A stretch of 64,000 nucleotides of DNA from Nonomuraea dietziae (GTDB lineage Bacteria > Actinomycetota > Actinomycetes > Streptosporangiales > Streptosporangiaceae), in NCBI RefSeq assembly GCF_014195505.1, contig NZ_JACIBV010000001.1:4960001-5024000 (forward strand). The letters run 5' to 3'. Shown here in pieces: positions 24,882-35,487 of the stretch. Under the pieces are notes generated by a model. The model worked only from the letters and a program-made list of their open reading frames with translations. It ran no database searches and was not told where the DNA came from. Position 1 is the first letter of the stretch. Every line of letters starts with the position of its first letter. Made by a program: the position numbers and the translations under genes.

Positions 24882-25448
24882 ATGGATCTGCACTCCCTCC
24901 AGAACCAGCAACGCCTGCTGGTCCGCCAGAAAGTCACCATGATGGTGAACCGATATGTCGCCCACGCCGAGAACCCCGACGGCTCGGAGGGCCCGATGGT
25001 GGCCTTCGCCGAGCAGAAGCGGATGACGCTCAAGGAGCAGGTCACCCTCTACACCGACGAGTCCAGAAGCCAGGTGCTCGCCTCCTTCAAGGCGCGCAAC
25101 ATCATCGACCTCGGCAGCGGCTACGACGTCTTCGACGGGGAGGGGCGGCCGATCGGGGTCTTCCGCAAGGACTTCGGCCAGTCGCTGATCCGCTCCACCT
25201 GGCACCTCGACCAGCCCGGCCTGCCCACGGTCACGGGGCAGGAGCGCAGCATGCTGGTCAGCGTGCTGCGCAGGTTCGTCGACTCCCTCTCGTGGCTGCC
25301 CTACCACTTCGACTTCGGCGAGGTCTTCTCCGTGGTCAAGAAGTGGGGTCTGCGCGACCGCTACGTCGTCGACATCCGCGACCCCAGGGCCGACCGGCGG
25401 CTGGTGATCGCCATGGCGGTCGCGCTCGACGCCCTCCAATCCCGCTGA
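24882..25448 (+). CDS. LURP-one-related (scramblase-like fold) protein
   Basis: About 188 residues from ATG 24882; in-frame ATGs at 24855 and 24870 are alternatives. RQKVTMMVNRYVA, then EQVTLYTDESRSQVLASFKA and GSGYDVFDGEGRPIGVFRKD form the beta-barrel repeats of the LURP-one/Tubby-like family. The C-terminal part carries a hydrophobic helix (RLVIAMAVALDALQ), where family members bury a central helix. No function assigned. Confidence 0.75.
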   Translation: MDLHSLQNQQRLLVRQKVTMMVNRYVAHAENPDGSEGPMVAFAEQKRMTLKEQVTLYTDESRSQVLASFKARNIIDLGSGYDVFDGEGRPIGVFRKDFGQSLIRSTWHLDQPGLPTVTGQERSMLVSVLRRFVDSLSWLPYHFDFGEVFSVVKKWGLRDRYVVDIRDPRADRRLVIAMAVALDALQSR

Positions 25449-25463
25449 CCGTCCTGCGGACGG
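25449..25463 (+). terminator. Short hairpin after the LURP-one gene
   Basis: CCGTCC-TGC-GGACGG starts directly after the stop codon. The 6-bp stem is short but perfect. Confidence 0.4.
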
Positions 25464-25532
25464 CGGGCACCCGGCCGCGCTCGCCCTCCGCCACGCGGGC
25501 ACGCCCCGGACGGCGCCGACCTCGCCAACCGG

Positions 25533-26314
25533 TTATGACGTCGCGGGCATGCCCTTCCTGATGACGGCGACCTGGGCAGGATCCCAGCCTGGCTGCGGCA
25601 CCGAGGCCAGCAGCAGCCGGGTGTAGGGGTGTTCGGGCTCCTCGAGCACCCGGGCGACGGGGCCGCTCTCGACCACCCTGCCCCTGTGCAGCACCAGCGT
25701 GTCGTCGCACAGGTGCCTGACGACGGCCAGGTCGTGGCTGACGAACAACAGCGCCACCCCCGACTCGCGGCGGACCTCGGCCAGCAGGTCGAGGATCTGC
25801 GCCTGGATGGAGACGTCGAGCGCGGCCACCGCCTCGTCGAGCACCAGCACCGAGGGCTCGACGGCCAGCGCCCTGGCGATGGCGAGCCGCTGGCGCTGCC
25901 CACCGCTGAGCTGGTGGGGCCGTGCGCCCGCCTCGCGGCTGCCCAGCCCGACCTGGTCGAGCAGGGCCGCCGCGCGCGAACGGTCCTTGCCGTGCAGCCT
26001 GAGCACCGCGTGCAGGCACTCGGCGGCGCTGAGCCTGGGGTCGAGGGAGACATAAGGATCCTGGAAGACCATCTGGATCTCGCGGGCCCTGCGCAGCCGC
26101 GCCGTACGGCCCCGCTCGCGCGGCTCCCTGACCCGCCCGTCGACGGTGACGGTGCCCGAGTCGGGTGTGACCAGGCCGACGAGCATGCGGGCCACGGTCG
26201 TCTTGCCCGACCCCGACTCCCCGACCAGCCCCAGTGCACCGCCGCTGGGCAGGGAGAAGGAGACGTCGTCCGCGGCGACCGTGCCCGGGTAGGTCTTGCG
26301 CAGCCTCTCGACGG

Positions 26315-26321
<7 letters not shown>
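25533..26321 (-). CDS. Peptide ABC transporter ATP-binding protein (OppF/DppF type)
   Basis: 262 residues from ATG 26321 with AGGAGG upstream; longer in-frame starts lie inside the previous gene. Walker A GESGSGKTT, signature LSGGQRQRLA, Walker B VLVLDEAVAALD (Glu present but Pro replaced by Ala), H-loop FVSHD. Shorter than the other OppF in this window because the oligo_HPY zinc-like tail is missing. Last gene of the second peptide importer operon, overlapping the OppD gene by 7 bp. Confidence 0.9.
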
Positions 26322-27270
<949 letters not shown>

Positions 27271-27274
<4 letters not shown>

Positions 27275-28110
27275 GGTCTCCTCGCGGCCAGCCGGTCAGC
27301 GAGCCTGACCCCGATCACGTTGAACGACACGACGACCAGCGCGATCGCCGCGCCGGGGACGAGCACGGGCAGGAAGGCGCCCTGCACCATCGCCGCCTGC
27401 CCCTCCTTGACCATCAGGCCCCAGTCGGAGGAGGGCGGCTGCGCGCCGAAGCCCAGGAAGCTCAGCGTGGCCAGGCTCATCAGCCCCTCGCCGAACAGCA
27501 CGACGAGGTAGCCGACGATCGCGCGGGCCATGTTGGGCACCAGGTAGCGCACACAGATCGTGAACCCGCTCATGCCCTGCACCCGGTAGGCGTCGATGTA
27601 CGGCTTGGCGCACTCGGTGACGGCGATCGCCCTGGTGTACTTGGCGATCGTCGGCGTGTAGGCCAGGCCGAGCGCGACGACCGCCGTGGTGACGCCGTTG
27701 CCGAAGACCGCCACGACCAGCACCACGAACAGCAGCCCGGGGAAGGCGTACATCACGTCGGTAACCCGCGAGACCAGCGCGTCGACCCAGCCGCGCCACC
27801 AGGCGGCCGCGGTGCCGAGCGCGACGCCGAGCACCGAGGCGATGGCCAGCAGCGCGAGCGGGCCGATCAGCGAGGTCTGCGCGCCGTACAGGATTCTGGA
27901 GAGCAGGTCGCGACCCGACTGGTCGGCTCCGAGCAGGTGCGCGGGCGACATCGGGGACAGCGTCGCGGCGAAGTCGACGGCGTCGGGCGCGTACGGCGCG
28001 GCCACGGGGGCCAGCGCCGCCCCCGCCACGACGAGCACGAGGAAGGCGGCGGCGAGCTGGAAGCCCAGCGGTCGCCTGGCCGCGGGCATGGTGGTCGCGA
28101 CAAGGGTCAT
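27271..28110 (-). CDS. Peptide ABC transporter permease (OppC/DppC type)
   Basis: 279 residues from ATG 28110 (GAGCAGG upstream). HLLGADQSGRDLLSRILYGA near residue 60 and the EAA-type region YIDAYRVQGMSGFTICVRYLV identify an OppC permease. The ATG overlaps the preceding permease stop by 4 bp. Confidence 0.93.
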
Positions 28111-29033
28111 GACCTGCTCCTCGCTCGCGGGTCGATCAGCGGCTGGACGAGCTCGACCAGCGTGGTGACCGCGATGTAGGCGGTGACCATGAGCAGCAGC
28201 ACCGCCTGGGTCACGGGGAAGTCGTGGGTGTTGATCGCACCCACCAGCAGCGTGCCGACGCCGCTCAGCTGGAAGGCGCTCTCGACGGTCACCGTGCCCG
28301 CGAGCAGGCCCGCGGTGACCAAGCCGCACATCGTGACGATGGGCCCGAGCGCGCCGCGGAAGACGTGGCGGACCACGATCAGCCGCTCGGACAGCCCCGA
28401 GGCGCGGGCGACGGTGACGTGGTCGAGCTCGCGCTGCTCGACCATCGCCTGGCGGGTCACCCTGCTGATGATGGCGAGCGCGCCGAGCGCCAGCGTGATC
28501 GCCGGCAGCGTGAGGTGCCACAGCGACCCTCCGCCGCCGACGGGGAACCAGCCGAGCTGCACGCCGAACAGTGAGATCAGCGCGGTGGCCGCCACGAACG
28601 GCGGCACCGAGGTGGCGAACGTGGTGCCGGCCACGACCGCCGCGTCGGTGCGGCCGCCGCGCACGGCGGCCAGCACGCCGAGCGCGACGCCGAACACCAC
28701 GAACAGCACCGCCGCGTAGGCCACCAGCCCGAGCGTGGTCGGCACCCTGGCCGTCAGCAGGTCGCCCACCTGGTCGTTGTACTTCAGCGAGCGGCCGAGG
28801 TCGCCGGTGACCGCGTCGCCGAGCCACCTGAGGTACTGCACGAGGAAGGGGTCGTCCAGGTGGTACTGCGCCCTGATCGCCGCGAGGTACTCGGGGGTGA
28901 GGTTCTCCTTGCCGCCCGCCAGGAACGTGACGGGATCGCCGGGGGCGGCGTAGGCGGCCCCGAAGATCACGAACGACGTGGCCAGCAAGGTCGCCACCAG
29001 GCCCGCCACCTTGCGGGCCACGCGTGTCACCAT
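28107..29033 (-). CDS. Peptide ABC transporter permease (OppB/DppB type)
   Basis: 308 residues, six helices. GDPVTFLAGGKENLTPEYLA and YHLDDPFLVQYLRWLGD are the OppB periplasmic region, and TVARASGLSERLIVVRHVF is the EAA loop. Starts 1 bp after the binding-protein stop. Confidence 0.92.
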   Translation of the reverse strand: MVTRVARKVAGLVATLLATSFVIFGAAYAAPGDPVTFLAGGKENLTPEYLAAIRAQYHLDDPFLVQYLRWLGDAVTGDLGRSLKYNDQVGDLLTARVPTTLGLVAYAAVLFVVFGVALGVLAAVRGGRTDAAVVAGTTFATSVPPFVAATALISLFGVQLGWFPVGGGGSLWHLTLPAITLALGALAIISRVTRQAMVEQRELDHVTVARASGLSERLIVVRHVFRGALGPIVTMCGLVTAGLLAGTVTVESAFQLSGVGTLLVGAINTHDFPVTQAVLLLMVTAYIAVTTLVELVQPLIDPRARSRS

Positions 29034-29034
29034 G

Positions 29035-30644
29035 TCAGCCCTTCGCCCCCAGGTCGACGGCCCACGGGTAGCCGAAGTACGTCATGGAGGCGGGCGGGGC
29101 CCCGTCACCTTGCCGCCGAGCACGACCGTGGAGGGCACCTCGACCAGCGAGATCCACACCATGTCGGAGGTGAAGCGCTGCTGCAGCTCGATCACCTGCC
29201 TGGCGCGGGCCGCCGCGTCGGTCGTCTCCAGCGCCTTGGCCACCAGCGCGTCGTACTCGGGCGAGCTGAAGCCGACCCAGTTGTTCGACGAGCCGCTCAG
29301 GCCGTTGTCGTAGAAGCCGATGGGGTCGTTCTTGGTGATGTACCAGTCGTCGGGCACCAGGTCGACCTGTGCCCGCTTGTCCTTGTCGGTGTAGAAGGTG
29401 CCGAACTCGGAGCCGGGAATCGTCTTGATCTCCGCCTTGAGCCCGATCTTCGTGGCCGCGTCGACGACCGCGTTGGCGATCACCGAACGGGCCTGGTCGC
29501 CGTCGGAGGCGACGACGATCGGGGTCTGCGGTGCGCCCGCCTCCTGCACGAGCTTCTTTGCCGCCTCGAGGTCGGGCGCGGCGGGCGCGCCCTGGAGCTG
29601 GTCGTAGGCGCTCTGGAAGCTCTGCTTCTCGTAGGACCATGCGCCCGCGCCGACGGGCACCTTCCACGGCCTGGCCAGCCCGGCGAAGCCCGACTTGGCG
29701 ATGCCCGACCTGTCGACGGCCAGCGAGAGCGCCCTGCGGATCTTCGCGTCCTTGAGGACGCCCCGATCGGTGGGCAGCAACACGAACACCCTGGTCGTCG
29801 GCCCGTAGGCGACGTTGACCGCCGGGTTCTTCGCCAGCGCGACGGCGGGGCCCGTCTCCGCCAGGTAGGCGCCGTCGGCCGCTCCCGTGGTGAGGCTGTT
29901 GACCATGGCGCCGTCGTCGGCCCACCTGAAGGTGACGGCCTTGGTCAGCGGCTTGACGTCCTTGTTCCAGTAGCCGTCGAAGCGGTCGATCGTGATCTCG
30001 GTGCCCGACTTCCACTCGGCGAGCCTGTAGGGCCCCGAGCAGGCGTCGGGGTGGCCGGGCGTGCCGTAGTCCTTGCCGAGCCCGTCGACGACCTTCTTGT
30101 TGAGCACGATGCCCGCGTCGCCGGCCATCGCCTGGATGAACAGCGCGTTGGCCTTCTTGAAGGTGACCTTGACCTGGTCGTCGCCGACCTTGGTGACGGC
30201 GTCGACGTCCTCGAACTCGTCGGACTCGTTCATCCCCTCACCGGCGTGCCGCTGGAGGCTCCACACGACGTCGTCGGCCGTCAGCGGGCTGCCGTCGTGG
30301 AAGGTGACGCCCTTCCTGACCGTGAACACGAGGGTCTTGGGGTCGGGCTGCTCGGCCTTCTCCGCCAGCCATGGCTTGATCGTCATGTCGGGCTGGGTCT
30401 GCATGAGGCGCTCGCAGACGTTGGCCATGATCGTGCGGTTGGGCGTGCCGCCGTCGCTGTCGAGGTCGAGGGTGCCAGGCTCCTCACCCAGCAGCCATGT
30501 GGCCTTCTCCAGCGCGCCCTTGGCCTTGGGGGTCTGGTCGACCAGGGTCAGCTTGGCCACGTCGGGCGCCTTCGTCGTGGCCGCGGGTGCGCCACAGGCG
30601 GCGGTGACGCCGATCAGGCCCACGAGGGCGAGAATCTTCTTCAC
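29035..30644 (-). CDS. Peptide ABC transporter substrate-binding lipoprotein (family 5), frameshifted near the 3' end
   Basis: GTG start at 30644. The signal peptide VKKILALVGLIGVTAACGA has a lipobox (VTAAC), so the protein is a lipoprotein. Family-5 motifs include FTVRKGVTFHDGSPLTADDV and KIRRALSLAVDRSGIA. The frame ends early at 29082, while the expected C-terminus (MTYFGYPWAVDLGAKG) continues in another frame to 29035. One extra base at the GGGGCCCC run (29096-29103) would join them. The shift may be a sequencing error. Operon partner of the two permeases and two ATPases downstream. Confidence 0.85.
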
Positions 30645-31764
30645 AGGGTGTCTCCGTCGTAGAGGTTCCATGGGACGCGCTCGTACTCGTGGTCGCAGGG
30701 CGTGCCCGCAGCGATCAGGTAGTCGCCCGTGGTGAGGTCGACGCAGCTCGACAGCAGGGTGGCCCACCGCTTCACGGCGGGCTGGCCCTCGTCGGGGTGG
30801 GTGCACAGCGACTCGGGGTGGCCGAGGTGGTCGGACATCGCGGTGTGGATGAGCTTGCGCGCCTCGTCGCGACCCGAGGCGTGCCGTACGGCCCGCAGCC
30901 CCGCCTCCGCGCGAGGCACCCGGTAGAGGGAGTCGGCCGAGCCCGGCCTGTAGGTGGCGGCCAGTTGCGGCGGCATGAACGCCTGGTAGTGGTTGCCGTG
31001 GACGAGCAGCCCCTCGGCCGGGTACATCCAGCCCACCGCGCCGGGCGTCGTCTCCAGGTCGATGGCGAAGCCGTCGCGGTGGGTGACCAGCGCGTTGCTG
31101 GCGATGTGGGCGCGCGACCTCGTCAGAGCCTCGAGCGCGGCGTTGAGGTTGTCGCTGTCGAGCACGCGCCGCCTGACGAGCGTCTGCGGCACCCCCACGG
31201 AGTCGTCGAACCTGCCGCCGAGCCCGTTGGCGTTGAGCGCGATGCCCGCCGAGTTGGCCCCCTGCCGCCCGACCTGCCCCGCCTCGACGTGCATGATGAC
31301 CGTCGGCCTGCCCGGCTGGACCACGCGCAGGACCATGACGGTGTCGGCGACGCCGTAGCGCCAGTCCCAGTTCTGGCCCGCGTAGACGTGGCCGTCGCCC
31401 GACGCCTCGGGCAGCAGGGCGAAGGAGGTGCAGCCGTCGGGCTCCATCGAGCCGAACGTGCTGTCGTAGATGATCTCGCCGCGCGCGTTGAGCGCCAGGA
31501 TGTCGAGGAAGGAGAGGGCCCCGCGCCCTCGGCGATGCCCTCCATCTCCTCCACCAGCTCGGGGGCGAAGGCCCTGGACGGCGCGACCCAGCGCCCCGCT
31601 CGCTGCGTGACCTGCTCCCAGGTGAGGCCGCTGGAATGGGCGAACGCCTCCGCGTAGTAGGCCAGCGCCCTCTCGATCAGCTCGCGCGTCTGCTCGCCGT
31701 ACTGGCGGCCGCGTTCTCGCGGTGCGCCCGAGATCTCGACGAGGGGCAGAGAGGTGAGGCTCAA
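30641..31764 (-). pseudogene. C45 family peptidase/acyltransferase (isopenicillin-N-acyltransferase-like), one-base frameshift
   Basis: TTG at 31764 is preferred, with AAGGAG 5 bases upstream. The N-terminal frame (SGAPRERGRQYGEQTRELIE) is lost after EGAGP. The other frame continues as LSFLDILALNARGEIIYDS through the nucleophile motif MEPDGCTSF to a stop at 30641. Joining them needs one extra base in GGGGCCC at 31516-31522. The motif DGCTSF marks the autocatalytic Gly-Cys cleavage of Ntn hydrolases. Family enzymes act on acylated amines or beta-lactam-like compounds. First gene of the importer operon; overlaps the lipoprotein by 4 bp. Confidence 0.8.
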
Positions 31765-31804
31765 TGGTGCTCCTTGGACCTGGCAGGCCATGTAATGTGC
31801 GTTC

Positions 31805-31823
31805 CAGAGACCGCAGAACTCTG
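31805..31823. promoter_or_regulatory. Inverted repeat between the importer operon and rpiR
   Basis: CAGAG-N9-CTCTG lies in the 85-bp gap between the divergent C45 and RpiR genes. A candidate RpiR site; short arms make it weak. Confidence 0.3.
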
Positions 31824-31849
31824 TAACGCGGGTTTCTGAAGCCAGGGTA

Positions 31850-32764
31850 ATGAGGGTTACGCAGGAGTCAATAGCCGTAATGGAAAATTCACAGAGTCCG
31901 ATCGAGCAGCTCAGAGCGGTGGTCCGGCAGGTGTGGGAGGAGCTGTCCCCCGCCGAGCGCGCGGTCTGCCACTACCTGATCTCCGCGGCGCCCGAGCAGA
32001 TCCTCTTCGCCAGCGCCGCCGAGCTCGGCGCCGCCACGGGCACCAGCAACGCCACCGTGATCAGGACCATGCAGCGGCTCGGCTTCGGCGGCCTGCCCGG
32101 TCTCAAGCGGGCGCTGGCGGCCGAGTTCAGCTCGGCCGTCGCCCCCGACATACGGCTGCAGCAGCGCATCAGCCACGTCGGCCACGACCTGTCCGACATC
32201 TGGGCGAGGGTCTTCGACGAGGCCTTCGAGCGCATCGAGCACTGCAAGCGCCTGTTCGACCAGGAGGCCTTCACCCGCGCGGTCTCCGTCGTGGCGGCCG
32301 CGGGCTCGGTGCTCGTCTACGGCGCAGGGGCCTCCGAGCCCGCCGCCCGCCACCTGGCGCTCAAGCTCGGCCGCCGCGGCCACCGCGCCCGGCCCAGCTC
32401 GGCGACCGGCTTCGCGCTGGCCGACGAGCTGCTCTGGCTCGGGCACGGCGACGCCGTGGTCATCTTCCAGCCGGGGCGGCGGCTGCGCGAGATCGAGGTG
32501 CTGATCGACAGGGCCCGCGCGGTCGGCGCGGGCGTCGTGCTGGTCTCCGACGAGCTGGGCGCGGCTTTCTCCGGCAGCGTCGAGGCGGTCCTTTCGGCGC
32601 CCCACACCCCCACCGGCATCACCGCCGAGCCGCTGACCGGCATGATCGTGGCCGACGCCCTGCTCCTGGCCATCGACTCCCTCGACGAGAACCGATCGGT
32701 GGAGTATTCGCACCAGTTGACCGCTCTGCGAGAGCAGCTCCTGGGCCCCCGTAAGGTCCAGTAG
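31850..32764 (+). CDS. RpiR/MurR family regulator with SIS domain
   Basis: 304 residues (ATG 31880 is an alternative start). The N-terminal HTH_6 domain shows LSPAERAVCHYLI and ASAAELGAATGTSNATVIRT. The SIS domain, near 135-270, has VLVYGAGASEPAARHLALKL and GDAVVIFQPG, where such proteins bind a phosphosugar or another small ligand. Divergent from the C45/peptide importer operon, which it most likely controls. Confidence 0.88.
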   Translation: MRVTQESIAVMENSQSPIEQLRAVVRQVWEELSPAERAVCHYLISAAPEQILFASAAELGAATGTSNATVIRTMQRLGFGGLPGLKRALAAEFSSAVAPDIRLQQRISHVGHDLSDIWARVFDEAFERIEHCKRLFDQEAFTRAVSVVAAAGSVLVYGAGASEPAARHLALKLGRRGHRARPSSATGFALADELLWLGHGDAVVIFQPGRRLREIEVLIDRARAVGAGVVLVSDELGAAFSGSVEAVLSAPHTPTGITAEPLTGMIVADALLLAIDSLDENRSVEYSHQLTALREQLLGPRKVQ

Positions 32765-32801
32765 CCTCACCTCGTCGTCTTTTCAACGGAAGGTGCGTCT
32801 C

Positions 32802-33626
32802 GTGATCGGCTGGTTCGAAGCGGTGGTCCTCGGGTTGCTCCAAGGGCTCACGGAGTTCCTGCCGATCTCGTCGAGCGCGCACATCAGGGTCGTCTCGGCC
32901 TTCTTCGGGTGGGACGACCCTGGAGCCGCGTTCACGGCCGTCATCCAGCTCGGCACCGAGGCCGCGGTCCTCATCTACTTCCGCAAGGAGCTCTGGGAGA
33001 TCATCTCCACCTGGACCCGCTCCCTGTGGACGCCCTCGCTGCGCGGCGCCTTCCCCGCGCGCATGGGCTGGTACGTGATCGTCGGCACGCTGCCCATCGC
33101 CATCCTCGGGCTCACGTTCAAGGACCAGATCGAGACCGTCTTCCGCGACCTGCGCCTGATCGGCACCACGCTGATCGTCTTCGGCGTCATCCTGTGGATC
33201 GCCGACCGCACCGCCCGCACCAAGCTGACGCTCGACAAGCACCTGTCCTTCACCCACGCCCTGCTCTTCGGCCTGGCGCAGTCGCTCGCGCTCATCCCCG
33301 GCGTCTCCCGCTCCGGCGGCACGATCACCGCGGGGCTGCTGCTCGACTACCGCCGCGAGGAGGCCGCGAAGTACTCCTTCCTGCTGGCCATCCCCGCGGT
33401 GCTCGCGTCGGGTGCGCTGGAGCTGTTCGAGATCGGCGGCCACGGCACCCCCGACTGGGGCCCGACCATCCTGGCCACGGTCATCTCGTTCGTGGTGGGC
33501 TACGCGGCGGTGGCCTGGTTCCTGAAGTACATCAGCACGCACAGGTTCACCGGCTTCGTCATCTACCGCATCCTGCTGGGCGTCTTCGTCATCGCCGCGG
33601 TGTCGTTGGGCTGGATCCCAGCGTGA
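32802..33626 (+). CDS. uppP: Undecaprenyl-diphosphatase UppP/BacA
   Basis: 274 residues from GTG 32802, with GGAAGG 8 bases upstream (GTG 32793 is too close to it). GLLQGLTEFLPISSSAH near residue 12 and GVSRSGGT near 170 are the two conserved UppP motifs with the catalytic Glu and Arg/Ser residues. Membrane enzyme that dephosphorylates undecaprenyl diphosphate to recycle the cell-wall lipid carrier. Its 3' end overlaps the convergent small membrane gene by 38 bp. Confidence 0.95.
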   Translation: MIGWFEAVVLGLLQGLTEFLPISSSAHIRVVSAFFGWDDPGAAFTAVIQLGTEAAVLIYFRKELWEIISTWTRSLWTPSLRGAFPARMGWYVIVGTLPIAILGLTFKDQIETVFRDLRLIGTTLIVFGVILWIADRTARTKLTLDKHLSFTHALLFGLAQSLALIPGVSRSGGTITAGLLLDYRREEAAKYSFLLAIPAVLASGALELFEIGGHGTPDWGPTILATVISFVVGYAAVAWFLKYISTHRFTGFVIYRILLGVFVIAAVSLGWIPA

Positions 33627-33945
33627 CCCTGCTCGCCAGGCAGAAGATCACCGCGAACAGGGCCCAGGCGGCCACGTAGGCCACCGGCTCCCCCACCATC
33701 TGCCGCCCCTCGAAGTACACGACCAGGCCGACGACGGCGCCGGGGATCGCGCCCCACCAGCGCCGCCACCACACCTCGTGCACGACGACCTCGAACGCCA
33801 CCAGGGCGATCGGCCCGAACAGCAGGATCTTCGCGTTCAGCTGCTGGGGCAGGAAGTGGTCGAGCGCCATCACCGCCACCGCCGACAGCGTCGTCAGCAG
33901 CACCACTGCGCCGAACGGGGCGGGCTCCTCACGTGGATCGGTCAC
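33589..33945 (-). CDS. Small hypothetical membrane protein
   Basis: About 118 residues from GTG 33945 (or 130 from 33981, which would overlap the MFS gene). Three to four hydrophobic helices: FGAVVLLTTLSAVAVMALDH, ILLFGPIALVAFEVVV, GAIPGAVVGLVVYF and AWALFAVIFCLA. No family recognised. It overlaps the end of uppP on the opposite strand. Confidence 0.6.
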   Translation of the reverse strand: MTDPREEPAPFGAVVLLTTLSAVAVMALDHFLPQQLNAKILLFGPIALVAFEVVVHEVWWRRWWGAIPGAVVGLVVYFEGRQMVGEPVAYVAAWALFAVIFCLASRVTLGSSPTTPRR

Positions 33946-33967
33946 GCTCTCATTCTGGGCAGGAGCC

Positions 33968-35113
33968 TCACACGGCGACATCCGTCTTTGGTCTACGCGT
34001 GACGGCCGGGTAGGTGGCCATCGTGAACAGCAGCGTCACCACGCCGAGGGCGCTGGCCAGCACGATCACGCCCGTCCTGCCGTACCACTCGAGGGCGAGC
34101 CCTCCGGCGATGCCCGCCACGAACAGTCCCAGATACTGGCTCGAGGCCAGCAGCCCGAGCCCGACCGGGACGTTGCCAGGCACCGCGGCGACCGTCCTGT
34201 ACTGCTGCGAGGGACCGATCAACCAGCCGAGCGCACCCCAGACGAAGGCCCACACGAGGGCGACGCCGAGGTTGAGGTTGGCCACAGGGAGCAGGGCCAT
34301 CAGCACGGTCGCCCCCGCGATCCCGAGGAAGACCATGCGGCGGGGACCGTAGGCGTCGGTGAGGCGTCCGCCGACCGCGTTGCCGACCACGCCGCCGACC
34401 CCCCACGCCCACAGCACCGCGGCCAGCGGCAGATCGATCAGCGAGCCGAGGTAGGTGTAGGCGCTGAAGCCCCCTGCGAAGATCAGCAGCTGCGTCAGCA
34501 GGACGGCCAGCACACCGCGGTCGGCCAGCGGCGTGAAGCGATCCCTGATCCTGGTGGAGGCGGGCAGGCGCACGTCGGGAACCACCAGGGCGACGGCGGC
34601 GAACCCGACGGCGGCCAGGCCGACCACCAGCCACAGCGCCGAGCGCCATCCCGCCACGTCGCCCATCCAGGTGCCGAGCGGGACGCCGATCGCCGAGGCC
34701 ACGGTCAGCCCGCCCATCACCAGCGCGAGCGCGCGGCCCCGCCGTTCGGGGCCGACCAGGGCGGTGGCGACGGCGGAGGCCACAGGGGTGACCATCGCCG
34801 CGCCCGCCGCGGCGATCACCCTGGTGCCCAGCATGAGGCCGAAGGTGGGCGAGAGCGCCGTCAGCGCGTTTCCGGCGGCGAGCACGCCGAGGCCGATGAG
34901 CAGCAGCCGCCGCTTGGACAGCTTCGCGGTCAACGCCGCCAGTACGGGTGAGAGCAGGGCGTAGGCCAGGGCGAAGACGGTCATGAGCTGGCCGGCGGCC
35001 GACGGCGAGATGCCCAGGTCGCCCGCGATCGGCAGGACCAGCCCCGCCGTGACGAACATGCCGGTGCCCACGGCGAAGTTCCCAAGGGCCAGGGCGTAGA
35101 GCTTGGGGGTCAT
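33968..35113 (-). CDS. MFS transporter (chloramphenicol/AraJ-like exporter)
   Basis: About 381 residues from ATG 35113. LGISPSAAGQLMTVFALAYAL and LGTRVIAAAGAAMVTPVASA are the helix 1-2 and motif C-like regions of DHA1 sugar/drug exporters. Divergent, 65 bp apart, from an ArsR-type regulator that probably represses it. Confidence 0.88.
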   Translation of the reverse strand: MTPKLYALALGNFAVGTGMFVTAGLVLPIAGDLGISPSAAGQLMTVFALAYALLSPVLAALTAKLSKRRLLLIGLGVLAAGNALTALSPTFGLMLGTRVIAAAGAAMVTPVASAVATALVGPERRGRALALVMGGLTVASAIGVPLGTWMGDVAGWRSALWLVVGLAAVGFAAVALVVPDVRLPASTRIRDRFTPLADRGVLAVLLTQLLIFAGGFSAYTYLGSLIDLPLAAVLWAWGVGGVVGNAVGGRLTDAYGPRRMVFLGIAGATVLMALLPVANLNLGVALVWAFVWGALGWLIGPSQQYRTVAAVPGNVPVGLGLLASSQYLGLFVAGIAGGLALEWYGRTGVIVLASALGVVTLLFTMATYPAVTRRPKTDVAV

Positions 35114-35178
35114 GAGGACCAAACTCGCCTATTGTTGGACTGTTGTCAAACTTTCAAATCGAGAGGCAGGCTGGAGAG

Positions 35179-35487
35179 ATGCGCGTGTTCCCACAACCGG
35201 CGACCGAGGACATCCAGCTCACCGAGGTGCTGCACGCGCTCTCGGATCCGGCGCGCCTCGAGGTCGTCACCCGCCTGGCGGTGGAGCGGGAGCTCACGTG
35301 CAGAGGGGTCGGCGACGAGATCGGACTGCACAAGTCGACGATGTCCCACCACTACCGGGTGCTGCGCGAGTCGGGGGTCGTCTCGAGCCGTCAGGAGGGC
35401 AGGCAGAAGTTCATGACGCTGCGCAGGGACGACCTCGACGCCCGCTTCCCCGGCCTGCTCGACTCGATCCTCGGCGCCACGCTCTGA
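35179..35487 (+). CDS. ArsR-like winged-helix transcriptional regulator
   Basis: 102 residues from ATG 35179 with GGAG upstream; a TTG at 35143 is also in frame. VLHALSDPARLEVVTRLA, then GLHKSTMSHHYRVLRESGVV as recognition helix, then SRQEGRQKFMTLRRDDLD as wing. No metal-site cysteines, so probably a non-metal sensor. Divergent from the MFS gene and sharing one base (TGATG) with the helicase gene downstream. Confidence 0.88.
   Translation: MRVFPQPATEDIQLTEVLHALSDPARLEVVTRLAVERELTCRGVGDEIGLHKSTMSHHYRVLRESGVVSSRQEGRQKFMTLRRDDLDARFPGLLDSILGATL

Noticed and set aside
29035..30015. Separate gene in the frame giving the lipoprotein C-terminus
   Set aside because: Only its last 20 or so residues look like a binding protein; the rest is a shadow of the lipoprotein frame, so a frameshift is the better reading.
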